Assembly (NCBI GenBank): GCA_905195005.1
Contig: CAJJUC010000073.1
Coordinates: 1 to 11,518 of the forward strand
Direction: 5' to 3'
DNA from: an uncultured Eubacteriales bacterium
GTDB taxonomy: Bacteria; Bacillota; Clostridia; UMGS1883
DNA: 11,518 nucleotides
The translations under genes were made by a program, and so were the position numbers. The notes under the pieces were generated by a model, which did not search any database, had not been told where the DNA came from, and saw nothing but the letters and a program-made list of their open reading frames with translations. This document shows positions 6,117 to 11,518 of this stretch, one piece after another (position 1 is the stretch's first letter; every line of letters starts with the position of its first letter).

Positions 6117-6836
6117 TTATATATTTTTTGCAATATCCTTTTTCAGCCGCTCGATTATCCTTTTTTCAAGGCGCGAGATATAGCTTTGACTTATCCCGAG
6201 CATGTCGGCAACCTCTTTCTGCGTTTTTTCCGCTTTGCCGCCGAGCCCGTAGCGCATTTCCATAATCTGCTTTTCACGTTCGCCGAGGCGAGACATTGCC
6301 GATTTCAGCAGCTGGCGCTCAACCTCCTCCTCAAGGCGGCGGTCAACGCTGTCGTCATCGCTGCCGAGTATGTCGCTTAAGAGAAGCTCGTTCCCGTCAA
6401 GGTCAACATTGAGCGGCTCGTCAAACGATATTTCGGTTTTCTGAGAATTGTTTTTCCGAAGATACATTAAAATTTCGTTTTCAATGCAGCGGCTGGCATA
6501 TGTTGCGAGCTTTATATTTTTGTCGGTTCTGAAGGTGTTGATTGCCTTTATAAGTCCGATTGTTCCGATTGAAACCAGATCGTCAACGCATATATTCGTA
6601 TTTTCAAATTTTTTTGCTATATAGACAACAAGCCGCAGATTCCGTTCAATAAGAACACGGCGGCTGTCCGGCTCGGTTATCGTGAGCAGATACTTCCGTT
6701 CCTCATCGGGGGGGAGCGGTGGCGGAAGAAAATCGTTTCCGCCTATGTAATGAATGTATTCGTCTAAATTCAGCTTTCTGATAAGATGCACATATCGTTT
6801 CCGCGCCGCGGTTTTTATTTTTGTGACAAGCTTCAT
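6117..6836 (-). CDS. sigE: Sporulation sigma factor sigma-E (pro-sigma-E)
   Basis: Mother-cell-specific RNA polymerase sigma factor of early sporulation, 239 residues, full length. The basic N-terminal stretch (about 1-26) is the inhibitory pro-sequence removed by SpoIIGA; the cleavage region matches DEYIHYIGG (25-33). Region 2 is strongly conserved: NLRLVVYIAKKFENT (66-80), DDLVSIGTIGLIKAINTF (85-102) and KLATYASRCIENEILMYL (109-126). The SFDEPLN linker (137-143) and DGNELLLSD (147-155) follow. Region 4 has EREKQIMEMRYGL (186-198) and the helix-turn-helix KEVADMLGISQSYISRLEKR (207-226). The identity rests on close resemblance to Bacillus SigE along its whole length. It lies 27 bases downstream of spoIIGA in the same operon and ends at a shared terminator. 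Its Shine-Dalgarno is weak (AAAGG about 12 bases before ATG), which fits partial coupling to spoIIGA translation. sigG is not found next to it. Confidence 0.97.
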   Translation of the reverse strand: MKLVTKIKTAARKRYVHLIRKLNLDEYIHYIGGNDFLPPPLPPDEERKYLLTITEPDSRRVLIERNLRLVVYIAKKFENTNICVDDLVSIGTIGLIKAINTFRTDKNIKLATYASRCIENEILMYLRKNNSQKTEISFDEPLNVDLDGNELLLSDILGSDDDSVDRRLEEEVERQLLKSAMSRLGEREKQIMEMRYGLGGKAEKTQKEVADMLGISQSYISRLEKRIIERLKKDIAKNI

Positions 6837-6863
6837 GGGATTTTTCTGCCTTTCATTTCAATT

Positions 6864-7757
6864 TTAAAGATATGGATTAAAAAGTGCTCCGTAGCTTTTG
6901 TCCTTTGACAGCCGTCTCTCGTATATTCCGACAACGCATTTGTCAAGCACGCGCACTCCGCAGTCGTCGCGGATTTCGGCGCGGTCGGGAACGAAGCCGA
7001 GAAGCATTCCGTTCTCCCTGCCGAGCGAGGAAAAGGGGATAAGCCGCACGCGCAGCCCCTTTTGCGAAACCTCCTCCATTATCCATGTGAGGTTATCGCT
7101 GCCGATGCGGTCAAGTCCGCTGCGGATATCCTCGGGGAAAAGGGTTTTTATTGACCTGTACTCCGCGATTATAACGGGGCTGAGCGTCACGGGGTCAACC
7201 AGGGAATTGCCGGTGTCGAGCAGGGCGGTAACCTCCGCGCTGTTATCGCCGAGGCACAGGCGCAGCTTTTTCCGAAGATTGCTTCCGCAGCGCAGCCGTG
7301 CGGAAAAGAATCCGCAAAGCTTAACGGCAATGTAAAACACAATTCCCGAAACCGCAAGAATTGTCCACGGAAGATTAAAATATAAAACGCCGTTTGAGTA
7401 AATTGCGCCGAGCCGCGCTCCGATGTCCGTGAAGCAAAAAATCCCGAACACGCAGCCGCCGAACCCGAACGACACCATATAGAAAATGAGCAGCGCCTTT
7501 ATGTAGCTGCGCAGCGAATAAAACGGAAACGACGCTGCAACGATTACCATTGACACAAGCATTTTGCTTACGGTTGTATAAAGCACGGAAAAATCGGGAA
7601 AGAAAACCAAAACCGCGTATGCCGCACCCACGAATGCGCCGAATGCCATGCGCAGCCGCCCCCTTTTCAGTCCGCTGAGCATGCAGCAGGCATGCAGGAG
7701 AAGATAATTTATAAGAAGATTAACAGCAAATAAAACATCTATGTAAACCGTCGGCAC
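6864..7757 (-). CDS. spoIIGA: Sigma-E processing peptidase SpoIIGA
   Basis: Membrane-embedded aspartic protease of 297 residues that cleaves pro-sigma-E in the mother cell once triggered by the forespore protein SpoIIR. The N-terminal half carries about five hydrophobic segments (about 5-25, 38-55, 66-82, 86-110, 128-148). The cytoplasmic half carries the protease motif TALLDTGNSLVDP (177-189) with catalytic Asp181, as in retropepsin-like DTG sites. The C-terminal stretch VVGIYERRLS (275-284) is typical of the family. Translation starts at GTG 7757, which has GGTGAT 5 bases upstream; no better start lies nearby. It is the first gene of the spoIIG operon, directly before sigE. A sigma-A-like promoter with a 21-bp spacer lies upstream on the minus strand, consistent with Spo0A control. 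Here the gene faces a divergent transport operon. Confidence 0.95.
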   Translation of the reverse strand: MPTVYIDVLFAVNLLINYLLLHACCMLSGLKRGRLRMAFGAFVGAAYAVLVFFPDFSVLYTTVSKMLVSMVIVAASFPFYSLRSYIKALLIFYMVSFGFGGCVFGIFCFTDIGARLGAIYSNGVLYFNLPWTILAVSGIVFYIAVKLCGFFSARLRCGSNLRKKLRLCLGDNSAEVTALLDTGNSLVDPVTLSPVIIAEYRSIKTLFPEDIRSGLDRIGSDNLTWIMEEVSQKGLRVRLIPFSSLGRENGMLLGFVPDRAEIRDDCGVRVLDKCVVGIYERRLSKDKSYGALFNPYL

Positions 7758-7776
7758 AATTAATCACCCATAAATT

Positions 7777-7809
7777 ATTATAATGGACAGCCGCCGAGAA
7801 ATTTGTCAT
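7777..7809 (-). promoter_or_regulatory. Candidate spoIIG promoter with extended 21-bp spacer
   Basis: On the minus strand, TATAAT (7777-7782) is a perfect -10 box and ATGACA (7804-7809) matches the -35 consensus at five of six positions, with 21 bp between them. The Bacillus spoIIG promoter is known for a similarly over-long spacer that makes it depend on Spo0A. The -10 lies about 20 bases before the spoIIGA GTG. No good 17-bp-spaced -35 is present. Confidence 0.5.
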
Positions 7810-7861
7810 AACAAAGAACAAACAATAAAAAATTTCAAAAATTTTCCATAAGGTTTTGGGG

Positions 7862-7868
7862 TGCGACA
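7862..7868. promoter_or_regulatory. Candidate Spo0A box (one mismatch)
   Basis: TGCGACA on the plus strand (TGTCGCA on the minus strand) differs at one base from the 0A box TTCGACA/TGTCGAA. It lies roughly 90-100 bases upstream of the predicted spoIIGA start point, about where the distal Spo0A site sits in the Bacillus spoIIG promoter. It is also 14 bases before the -35 of the divergent operon. A 7-mer with one mismatch is weak evidence alone. Confidence 0.3.
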
Positions 7869-7882
7869 TCGAAGCTTTTTTG

Positions 7883-7911
7883 TTGACTTGCAACGGGCAG
7901 TGTGATATTAT
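7883..7911 (+). promoter_or_regulatory. Sigma-A promoter of the SLH/DUF4430/ECF operon
   Basis: TTGACT (7883-7888) and TATTAT (7906-7911) are separated by exactly 17 bp, each matching the consensus at five of six positions. Transcription should begin near 7917-7919, giving a leader of about 205 nt before the first start codon. This is the best promoter in the window. Confidence 0.75.
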
Positions 7912-7917
7912 GTATAA

Positions 7918-8058
7918 AGATATAAAAGCCGGTGCTTGTCAAATTTCCGCTCAGCATGTGCAAACAGGCAACAGCTTTGGTTTTTGCGAAAATCAAAGCC
8001 GAAAGGTCACAGAAAAACGCTGCTGTGGTAATTAATCGATTACCGCAGCGCTTTTTTT
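7918..8058 (+). promoter_or_regulatory. Structured 5' leader, candidate riboswitch or attenuator of unassigned class
   Basis: The leader contains a stem pairing TGCTTGT with ACAGGCA (about 7933-7971), a strong 11-bp hairpin (7974-7984 with 7989-7999, loop TGCG), and a small GCC-GAAA-GGT hairpin (7998-8007). It ends at an intrinsic terminator. The segment GGTCACAG can pair with CTGTGGTA (8005-8012 with 8023-8030), and this pairing would break the terminator stem. This arrangement of aptamer-like region, switch and terminator is typical of transcription attenuation. No cobalamin B12 box, T-box motif, SAM, TPP or cyclic-di-GMP core is recognisable, so the ligand is open. The downstream genes make a corrinoid or other vitamin a reasonable guess. 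Confidence 0.6.
8018..8058 (+). terminator. Intrinsic terminator in the leader
   Basis: CGCTGC (8018-8023) pairs with GCAGCG (8045-8050), and GGTAAT (8027-8032) pairs with ATTACC (8039-8044). The stem has a 3-base bulge and a 6-base loop, and is followed by C and seven T residues (8052-8058). It lies 65 bases before the first gene of the operon, so it must be read through for expression. Bases 8059-8123 hold only the Shine-Dalgarno AAAGGA for the next gene. Confidence 0.85.
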
Positions 8059-8123
8059 ATTCTGCGGCGGAGGCGGAAAGGGTATGAATGAAAGCGGATT
8101 TGCACAGGAAAGGACATTGAAAA

Positions 8124-9659
8124 ATGAAAAAACTGATTTCAATAATTTTGTGTTTGATAATGATTATGCCGGCGGCAGCACATGCCGCCGTCGGCTCTCT
8201 TGATGACACCATGCGCTATATTTCCGCAGCCGTTCCCGAGCCGGCGGTGGGGTCAATCGGCGGAGAATGGGCGGTTATCGGTCTTGTGCGCGGAGGAATG
8301 GACGCATCGGACGGCTTCTTTCAAAAATATCTTTCCAATGCGCGAAAATATGTCATAGAAAAGAACGGAGCGCTTCACACAAAGAAGTACACGGAGTTTT
8401 CAAGGGTTACGGTTGCGCTTGCGGCACTCGGCGAAAATCCAAAGGACTTTGAGGGCTTTGACCTGACAAAACCGCTCCTTGACTATGAAAGCACTGTGCA
8501 GCAGGGAATTAACGGAGCAATCTGGGCGCTTATTGCACTTGACTGCATCGGCGGAGGCGCGGAGATAAAACAGCGGTATGCCGATTGCATTCTGAGCAGG
8601 CAGAATGATGACGGCGGCTGGGCATTGTCGGGCGAGGATATGCCGTCCGAAGCGGACATCACCGCAATGGCAGTCACAGCACTTTCAAGGCACTGCGCGG
8701 ATGCGAAAGTAAATGCGGCGGCGGAGCGCGCATTAAAATATCTTTCATCGGTACAATCGGAAAACGGAGGCTTCGAAGCGAACGGCGAGGAAACGGCGGA
8801 GAGCGCCGCGCAGGTGCTGACGGCAATATCTTCAATGGGAATATTGTATACTGATGACAGCTTCGTAAAAAACGGCAAAACAATTGTTGACAATATTTAT
8901 TCCTTTAAAAATGCCGACGGCAGCTTTTGCCACACAAATGAACCAAATCTTATGGCGACAGAGCAGTGCTGCTATGCACTTGTTGCCGCAAAAAGAGCTG
9001 AGGAGGGCAAAACGGCGCTTTTTGATATGAGCGACGTTGTAAAGCGCGGCACGACCGAATCAAGCGGCGGCGAAGCCTCCGAGGTTCATTTCCCCGATAA
9101 AAGCTTTGCAGATATCAAGGGTCACAAAAACCAAGCCGCAATAGAAGCGCTGGCACAAAGGGGCATTGTGAACGGAGTGAACGAAACGGATTTTGCCCCC
9201 GACGCCACTATGACAAGGGCAGAATTTGCAGCAATAATCGTAAGAGCGCTGAAGCTTCCGCTGAAGGATGCAAGCAGCTTTTCGGATGTGACCCCAAGCG
9301 ACTGGTACAGCGCATATGTCGGTGCGGCATATTCCGGCGGAATAGTGATTGGCGCGGGTGGCGGGCTGTTTGCACCCGACAGGACAATATCCGTGGAACA
9401 GGCGCTCGTTATGGCGCAGAGGGCGGCGGAGCTGTGCGGAATGAAAAACACGCTTGATTCCGAAGCAATCCGCAATATCCTTGCGGAATTTACAGATTAC
9501 ACCACGGTTTCCGACTGGGCTGAGGCAAGCGCTGCATTTTGCTATAAAAACGGAATTGCCGACCGCAGCGAAATTGAAATAAGACCGCACGAAGCCGTAA
9601 AACGGTGCGAAGTGGCGCAGATGATATATAATTTGCTAAAGGGAGCAGATTTGATATGA
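8124..9659 (+). CDS. Exported alpha/alpha-barrel (prenyltransferase/transcobalamin-like) protein with three SLH repeats
   Basis: Cell-surface protein of 511 residues. A signal peptide (1-21) ends in AHA with likely cleavage before Ala22. Residues about 25-305 form an all-helical region with the recurring loop seen in terpenoid-cyclase, prenyltransferase and transcobalamin barrels: QNDDGGWAL (160-168), QSENGGFEA (211-219) and KNADGSFCH (262-270). After a Ser/Gly/Glu-rich linker (about 308-326) come three SLH repeats: about 328-376 (with TRAE), 386-434 (motif degenerated to SVEQ) and 455-505 (KRCE). These should bind pyruvylated secondary cell-wall polymers. ATG 8124 has AAAGGA upstream. The barrel resembles the alpha domain of intrinsic factor/transcobalamin, and the matching beta domain is the next gene, overlapping by 4 bases. 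I infer extracellular ligand capture; an enzymatic terpene role is unlikely because no catalytic DxDD motif is seen. Confidence 0.85.
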   Translation: MKKLISIILCLIMIMPAAAHAAVGSLDDTMRYISAAVPEPAVGSIGGEWAVIGLVRGGMDASDGFFQKYLSNARKYVIEKNGALHTKKYTEFSRVTVALAALGENPKDFEGFDLTKPLLDYESTVQQGINGAIWALIALDCIGGGAEIKQRYADCILSRQNDDGGWALSGEDMPSEADITAMAVTALSRHCADAKVNAAAERALKYLSSVQSENGGFEANGEETAESAAQVLTAISSMGILYTDDSFVKNGKTIVDNIYSFKNADGSFCHTNEPNLMATEQCCYALVAAKRAEEGKTALFDMSDVVKRGTTESSGGEASEVHFPDKSFADIKGHKNQAAIEALAQRGIVNGVNETDFAPDATMTRAEFAAIIVRALKLPLKDASSFSDVTPSDWYSAYVGAAYSGGIVIGAGGGLFAPDRTISVEQALVMAQRAAELCGMKNTLDSEAIRNILAEFTDYTTVSDWAEASAAFCYKNGIADRSEIEIRPHEAVKRCEVAQMIYNLLKGADLI

Positions 9660-10504
9660 ACCTGATAAAAAAGTACAAAAATATAATTTTCGCTTTTGTT
9701 ATCATAGCTGCCCTGCTTACGGCAGCGTTTGTGTTCGGCGGCGGCGACGCGGCAAAGGAAGCGGCAAGCACCGAACCGACCTCGTCAATGAGCGCCGGTA
9801 AGGAGCCTTCGAAGGGCGGTACAATCCCCAAAAAAGCCGACGCTCCCGAAAACAGTGCGGAAGCCGCGATTCCCGAAAAAGCGAAGGATAAAAACAGCCC
9901 CGAACAGACAGGGGCGAAAGCACAGGAAAACAAAACGGGCGATCAAGCCGAAAAAAGCATTGAATATTCCGGGAAAAGCGAAATGGATATCAATCCTAAA
10001 ACAGGCACGGACGAACACGATACAGAGCCTGTGCCCGTCGGAAAGCCTATGCCTGTGCAGCCGCAGCAGGCGGAAATTACCGACACGGAGCTTATCTGCA
10101 CTCTTTCGGTCAGATGTGACAATGCGGTTGGAAAGTCAATTGAAAAGGCAGCTGCTATCCCGACAGACGGAGTGATATTCCCCGAACAAAAGGTTGTGTT
10201 TCACGAGGGGGAAAGCGTGTTTAATGTGCTTGTGCGCGAGATGAAGAAAAATAAAATTCACCTCGAATTTGTGAACACCCCCGTTTATAACAGCGCTTAC
10301 ATTGAGGGAATCAGCAATCTTTATGAGCTTGACTGCGGCGAGCGCTCCGGCTGGATGTACAAGGTAAACGGCTGGTTTCCGAACTACGGCTGCTCACGCT
10401 ATGAGCTGAAAAACGGAGATAAAATAGAGTGGGTCTACACCTGCGACCTCGGCAGAGATGTAGGCGGCGGCTACTCGGCAAGGAACGGTTCTCAAAATGA
10501 ATGA
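9656..10504 (+). CDS. Membrane-anchored DUF4430 (transcobalamin C-terminal-like) protein
   Basis: A 282-residue protein with an N-terminal basic stretch and one hydrophobic helix (about 9-29), likely an uncleaved anchor. A long low-complexity linker rich in Lys, Glu, Pro, Ala and Ser (about 31-140) follows, then a DUF4430 domain (about 143-272). Domain marks are FHEGESVFNVL (182-192), SGWMYKVNGWFPNYG (231-245), LKNGDKIEWVYTCDLG (251-266) and the GGGY end. Cysteines at 148, 154, 227, 246 and 263 could form disulfides outside the cell. DUF4430 is the fold of the beta domain that closes over cobalamin in animal intrinsic factor and transcobalamin. ATG 9656 overlaps the preceding stop as ATGA, and the stop overlaps the EcfT start, so the genes are translationally coupled. 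The linker is long enough to reach into the cell wall where the SLH-bound partner sits. The ligand is inferred, not shown. Confidence 0.87.
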   Translation: MNLIKKYKNIIFAFVIIAALLTAAFVFGGGDAAKEAASTEPTSSMSAGKEPSKGGTIPKKADAPENSAEAAIPEKAKDKNSPEQTGAKAQENKTGDQAEKSIEYSGKSEMDINPKTGTDEHDTEPVPVGKPMPVQPQQAEITDTELICTLSVRCDNAVGKSIEKAAAIPTDGVIFPEQKVVFHEGESVFNVLVREMKKNKIHLEFVNTPVYNSAYIEGISNLYELDCGERSGWMYKVNGWFPNYGCSRYELKNGDKIEWVYTCDLGRDVGGGYSARNGSQNE

Positions 10505-11384
10505 GTTTAAAAGATATCACCCAATCGTAAATTTTGCTTATTTTGCGTTTGCAGCAGTCTTTTCTTGCGTTTTTCTGCACCCGGCGGCGCTTGCAATATC
10601 GCTTATATGCAGCTTTGCTTATTCAGTGGTGATTTACGGTATTCGGGGCGTAAAAAAGAGCCTTGCATACATATTGCCGCTGTTTGTCCTTGCAGCGGTT
10701 ATTAATCCGGCGTTTAACCACGGCGGCGCAACCATCCTCGCATATTTGCCGAGCGGCAATCCGCTCACGCTTGAATCAATCTGTTACGGGCTTGCCGCGG
10801 CGGTCATGCTTGCAAATGTGATACTGCTGTTTTCCTGCATGAACGGTATTATGACAAGTGACAAAATTATTTATCTGTTCGGCAGAGTCATGCCGTCAAT
10901 GTCGCTTATCATATCCATGACGCTGAGGTTTGTTCCGCGGTTTACGCGGCAGTTCAAAGCGGTCACGGCGGCGCAAAAGTGCATCGGGAGAGACGCTGCC
11001 GCTCCGGGGATAATAAGAAAAGTGAAAAACGGTCTGTCGATTTTATCGGTCATGGTAACGCTGAGCCTTGAAAACTCGGTTGACACGGCAGATTCCATGC
11101 ACGCGCGCGGGTACGGACTGCCGGGCAGGAGCGCCTTTGCCATATACACCTTTACACGGAGAGATACGGCTGCGCTCTGCACAATTGCGGCAGCGGCAGC
11201 TTATGTGATAATCGGCGCGGCAGCGGGAGCGCTGAAATTCAGCTGCTTCCCGTATATAAAATGTGCGGAGCTGTCGGCGTACGGTGTAACCGTCTTTATT
11301 GCATATTTCATTTTGTTATCAATGCCGATAGCGGCAGAAATTACGGAAGTGATAAAGTGGAAATATATAAAATCAAAAATTTGA
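10497..11384 (+). CDS. ecfT: Energy-coupling factor transporter transmembrane protein EcfT
   Basis: Scaffold subunit of an ECF-type ABC importer (CbiQ/EcfT family), 295 residues, linking a substrate-binding S component to the ATPases. Hydrophobic segments lie at about 10-30, 33-50, 55-72, 95-115, 225-245 and 260-280. Between them lies the cytoplasmic coupling region with RFVPRFTRQFKAV (144-156) and the signature SMHARGYGLPG (200-210), whose Ala-Arg-Gly motif contacts the ATPases. The first coupling motif, usually also Ala-Arg-x, is unusual here (AAQKCIGRD, 158-166). The start overlaps the DUF4430 stop by 8 bases, and the 3' end overlaps the ATPase gene by 28 bases. The S component, which would fix the substrate, is not in the window. 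The operon partners point to cobalamin or another bulky ligand; ECF-type B12 import is known in lactobacilli (CbrT). Confidence 0.9.
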   Translation: MNEFKRYHPIVNFAYFAFAAVFSCVFLHPAALAISLICSFAYSVVIYGIRGVKKSLAYILPLFVLAAVINPAFNHGGATILAYLPSGNPLTLESICYGLAAAVMLANVILLFSCMNGIMTSDKIIYLFGRVMPSMSLIISMTLRFVPRFTRQFKAVTAAQKCIGRDAAAPGIIRKVKNGLSILSVMVTLSLENSVDTADSMHARGYGLPGRSAFAIYTFTRRDTAALCTIAAAAAYVIIGAAAGALKFSCFPYIKCAELSAYGVTVFIAYFILLSMPIAAEITEVIKWKYIKSKI

Positions 11385-11518
11385 GCTTTGCCTATCCTGC
11401 ACGGAGTGTGAACGCGCTCGATGACATTACTCCTTCTGTAAAAAGCGGTGAGTTTGTGACGATTTGCGGCAAATCGGGCTGCGGAAAAACAACTCTGCTT
11501 CGGATGCTTAAGCCGCCG
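11357..11518 (+). CDS. ECF transporter ATPase (EcfA/CbiO type), 3' partial
   Basis: Only the first 54 codons are present; the right edge cuts the gene. It starts at GTG 11357, with GGAAG about 8 bases upstream, inside the end of ecfT and in another frame. The N-terminus reads EIYKIKNLSFAYPARSVNAL, the A-loop tyrosine type of start seen in ECF ATPases, followed by the Walker A motif GKSGCGKTT and LLRML. Signature motif, Walker B and H-loop lie beyond the window, so EcfA1 and EcfA2 cannot be told apart. The product would power the EcfT-based importer encoded just upstream. Confidence 0.88.
   Translation, partial: MEIYKIKNLSFAYPARSVNALDDITPSVKSGEFVTICGKSGCGKTTLLRMLKPP

Noticed and set aside
7918..8058. 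Cobalamin riboswitch, T-box, cyclic-di-GMP, SAM or TPP riboswitch
   Set aside because: Expected because of the downstream genes, but none of the core motifs (B12 box with GCCACTG, T-box AGGGTGG, GEMM core, SAM or TPP cores) can be found; only a generic attenuator is supported.
8124..9659. Terpene or squalene cyclase enzyme
   Set aside because: The barrel repeats resemble this superfamily, but no DxDD-type catalytic motif is visible, and the export signal, SLH repeats and DUF4430 partner point to a binding protein.
1..11518. CRISPR arrays, tRNA or rRNA genes, transposases, phage genes
   Set aside because: No regularly spaced direct repeats, cloverleaf-like segments, ribosomal sequence or transposase/integrase motifs were found on either strand.

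Overview
The window reads as a chromosome segment of an anaerobic, endospore-forming member of the Clostridia. The evidence is a spoIIGA-sigE pair, oxygen-sensitive multi-cluster iron-sulfur redox enzymes, and an ECF-type vitamin transporter operon with S-layer-homology anchoring. I cannot name a genus from the sequence alone.

Region 1 (2-4086, + strand) is a tight four-gene redox operon whose first gene enters from the left edge. In order it encodes a 4Fe-4S protein of the AsrA/HydB/FloxB type, a flavin- and NAD(P)-binding subunit of the AsrB/HydG/FloxA type, a [2Fe-2S] plus 2x[4Fe-4S] protein, and a fumarate-reductase/succinate-dehydrogenase-type flavoprotein. The simplest reading is a soluble cytoplasmic NAD(P)H-linked C4-dicarboxylate (fumarate-type) reductase: electrons enter through the AsrB-like subunit, pass along the clusters and leave at the flavoprotein. 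The usual covalent-FAD histidine is replaced by asparagine, while the substrate-binding and catalytic residues are kept.

Region 2 (4087-5837) holds a roughly 350-bp imperfect palindromic element with nested hairpins. It is followed by a permease of the aspartate:alanine exchanger (AAE) family, which also contains succinate exporters. A short copy of the element's end follows directly after the permease stop codon. The permease fits substrate exchange for the reductase upstream.

Region 3 (5838-7809) holds a small DUF378 membrane protein, a convergent hairpin terminator, and the minus-strand spoIIGA-sigE locus. The spoIIGA promoter candidate has a TATAAT box and an over-long 21-bp spacer, like the Spo0A-activated spoIIG promoter of Bacillus. 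sigG, the usual neighbour, is not adjacent.

Region 4 (7862-11518, + strand) is the most unusual part. A good sigma-A promoter starts a leader of about 200 nt with a long hairpin, an intrinsic terminator and a competing antiterminator pairing. Four translationally coupled genes follow: an exported protein with a terpenoid-cyclase-like alpha/alpha barrel and three SLH repeats, a membrane-anchored DUF4430 (transcobalamin C-terminal-like) protein, an EcfT transmembrane protein, and the start of an ECF ATPase. The barrel and the DUF4430 domain correspond to the two halves of animal intrinsic factor/transcobalamin, here split between two genes and placed directly before an importer. I infer a surface system for capturing cobalamin or a related ligand, controlled by an attenuator or riboswitch that I cannot assign to a known class.
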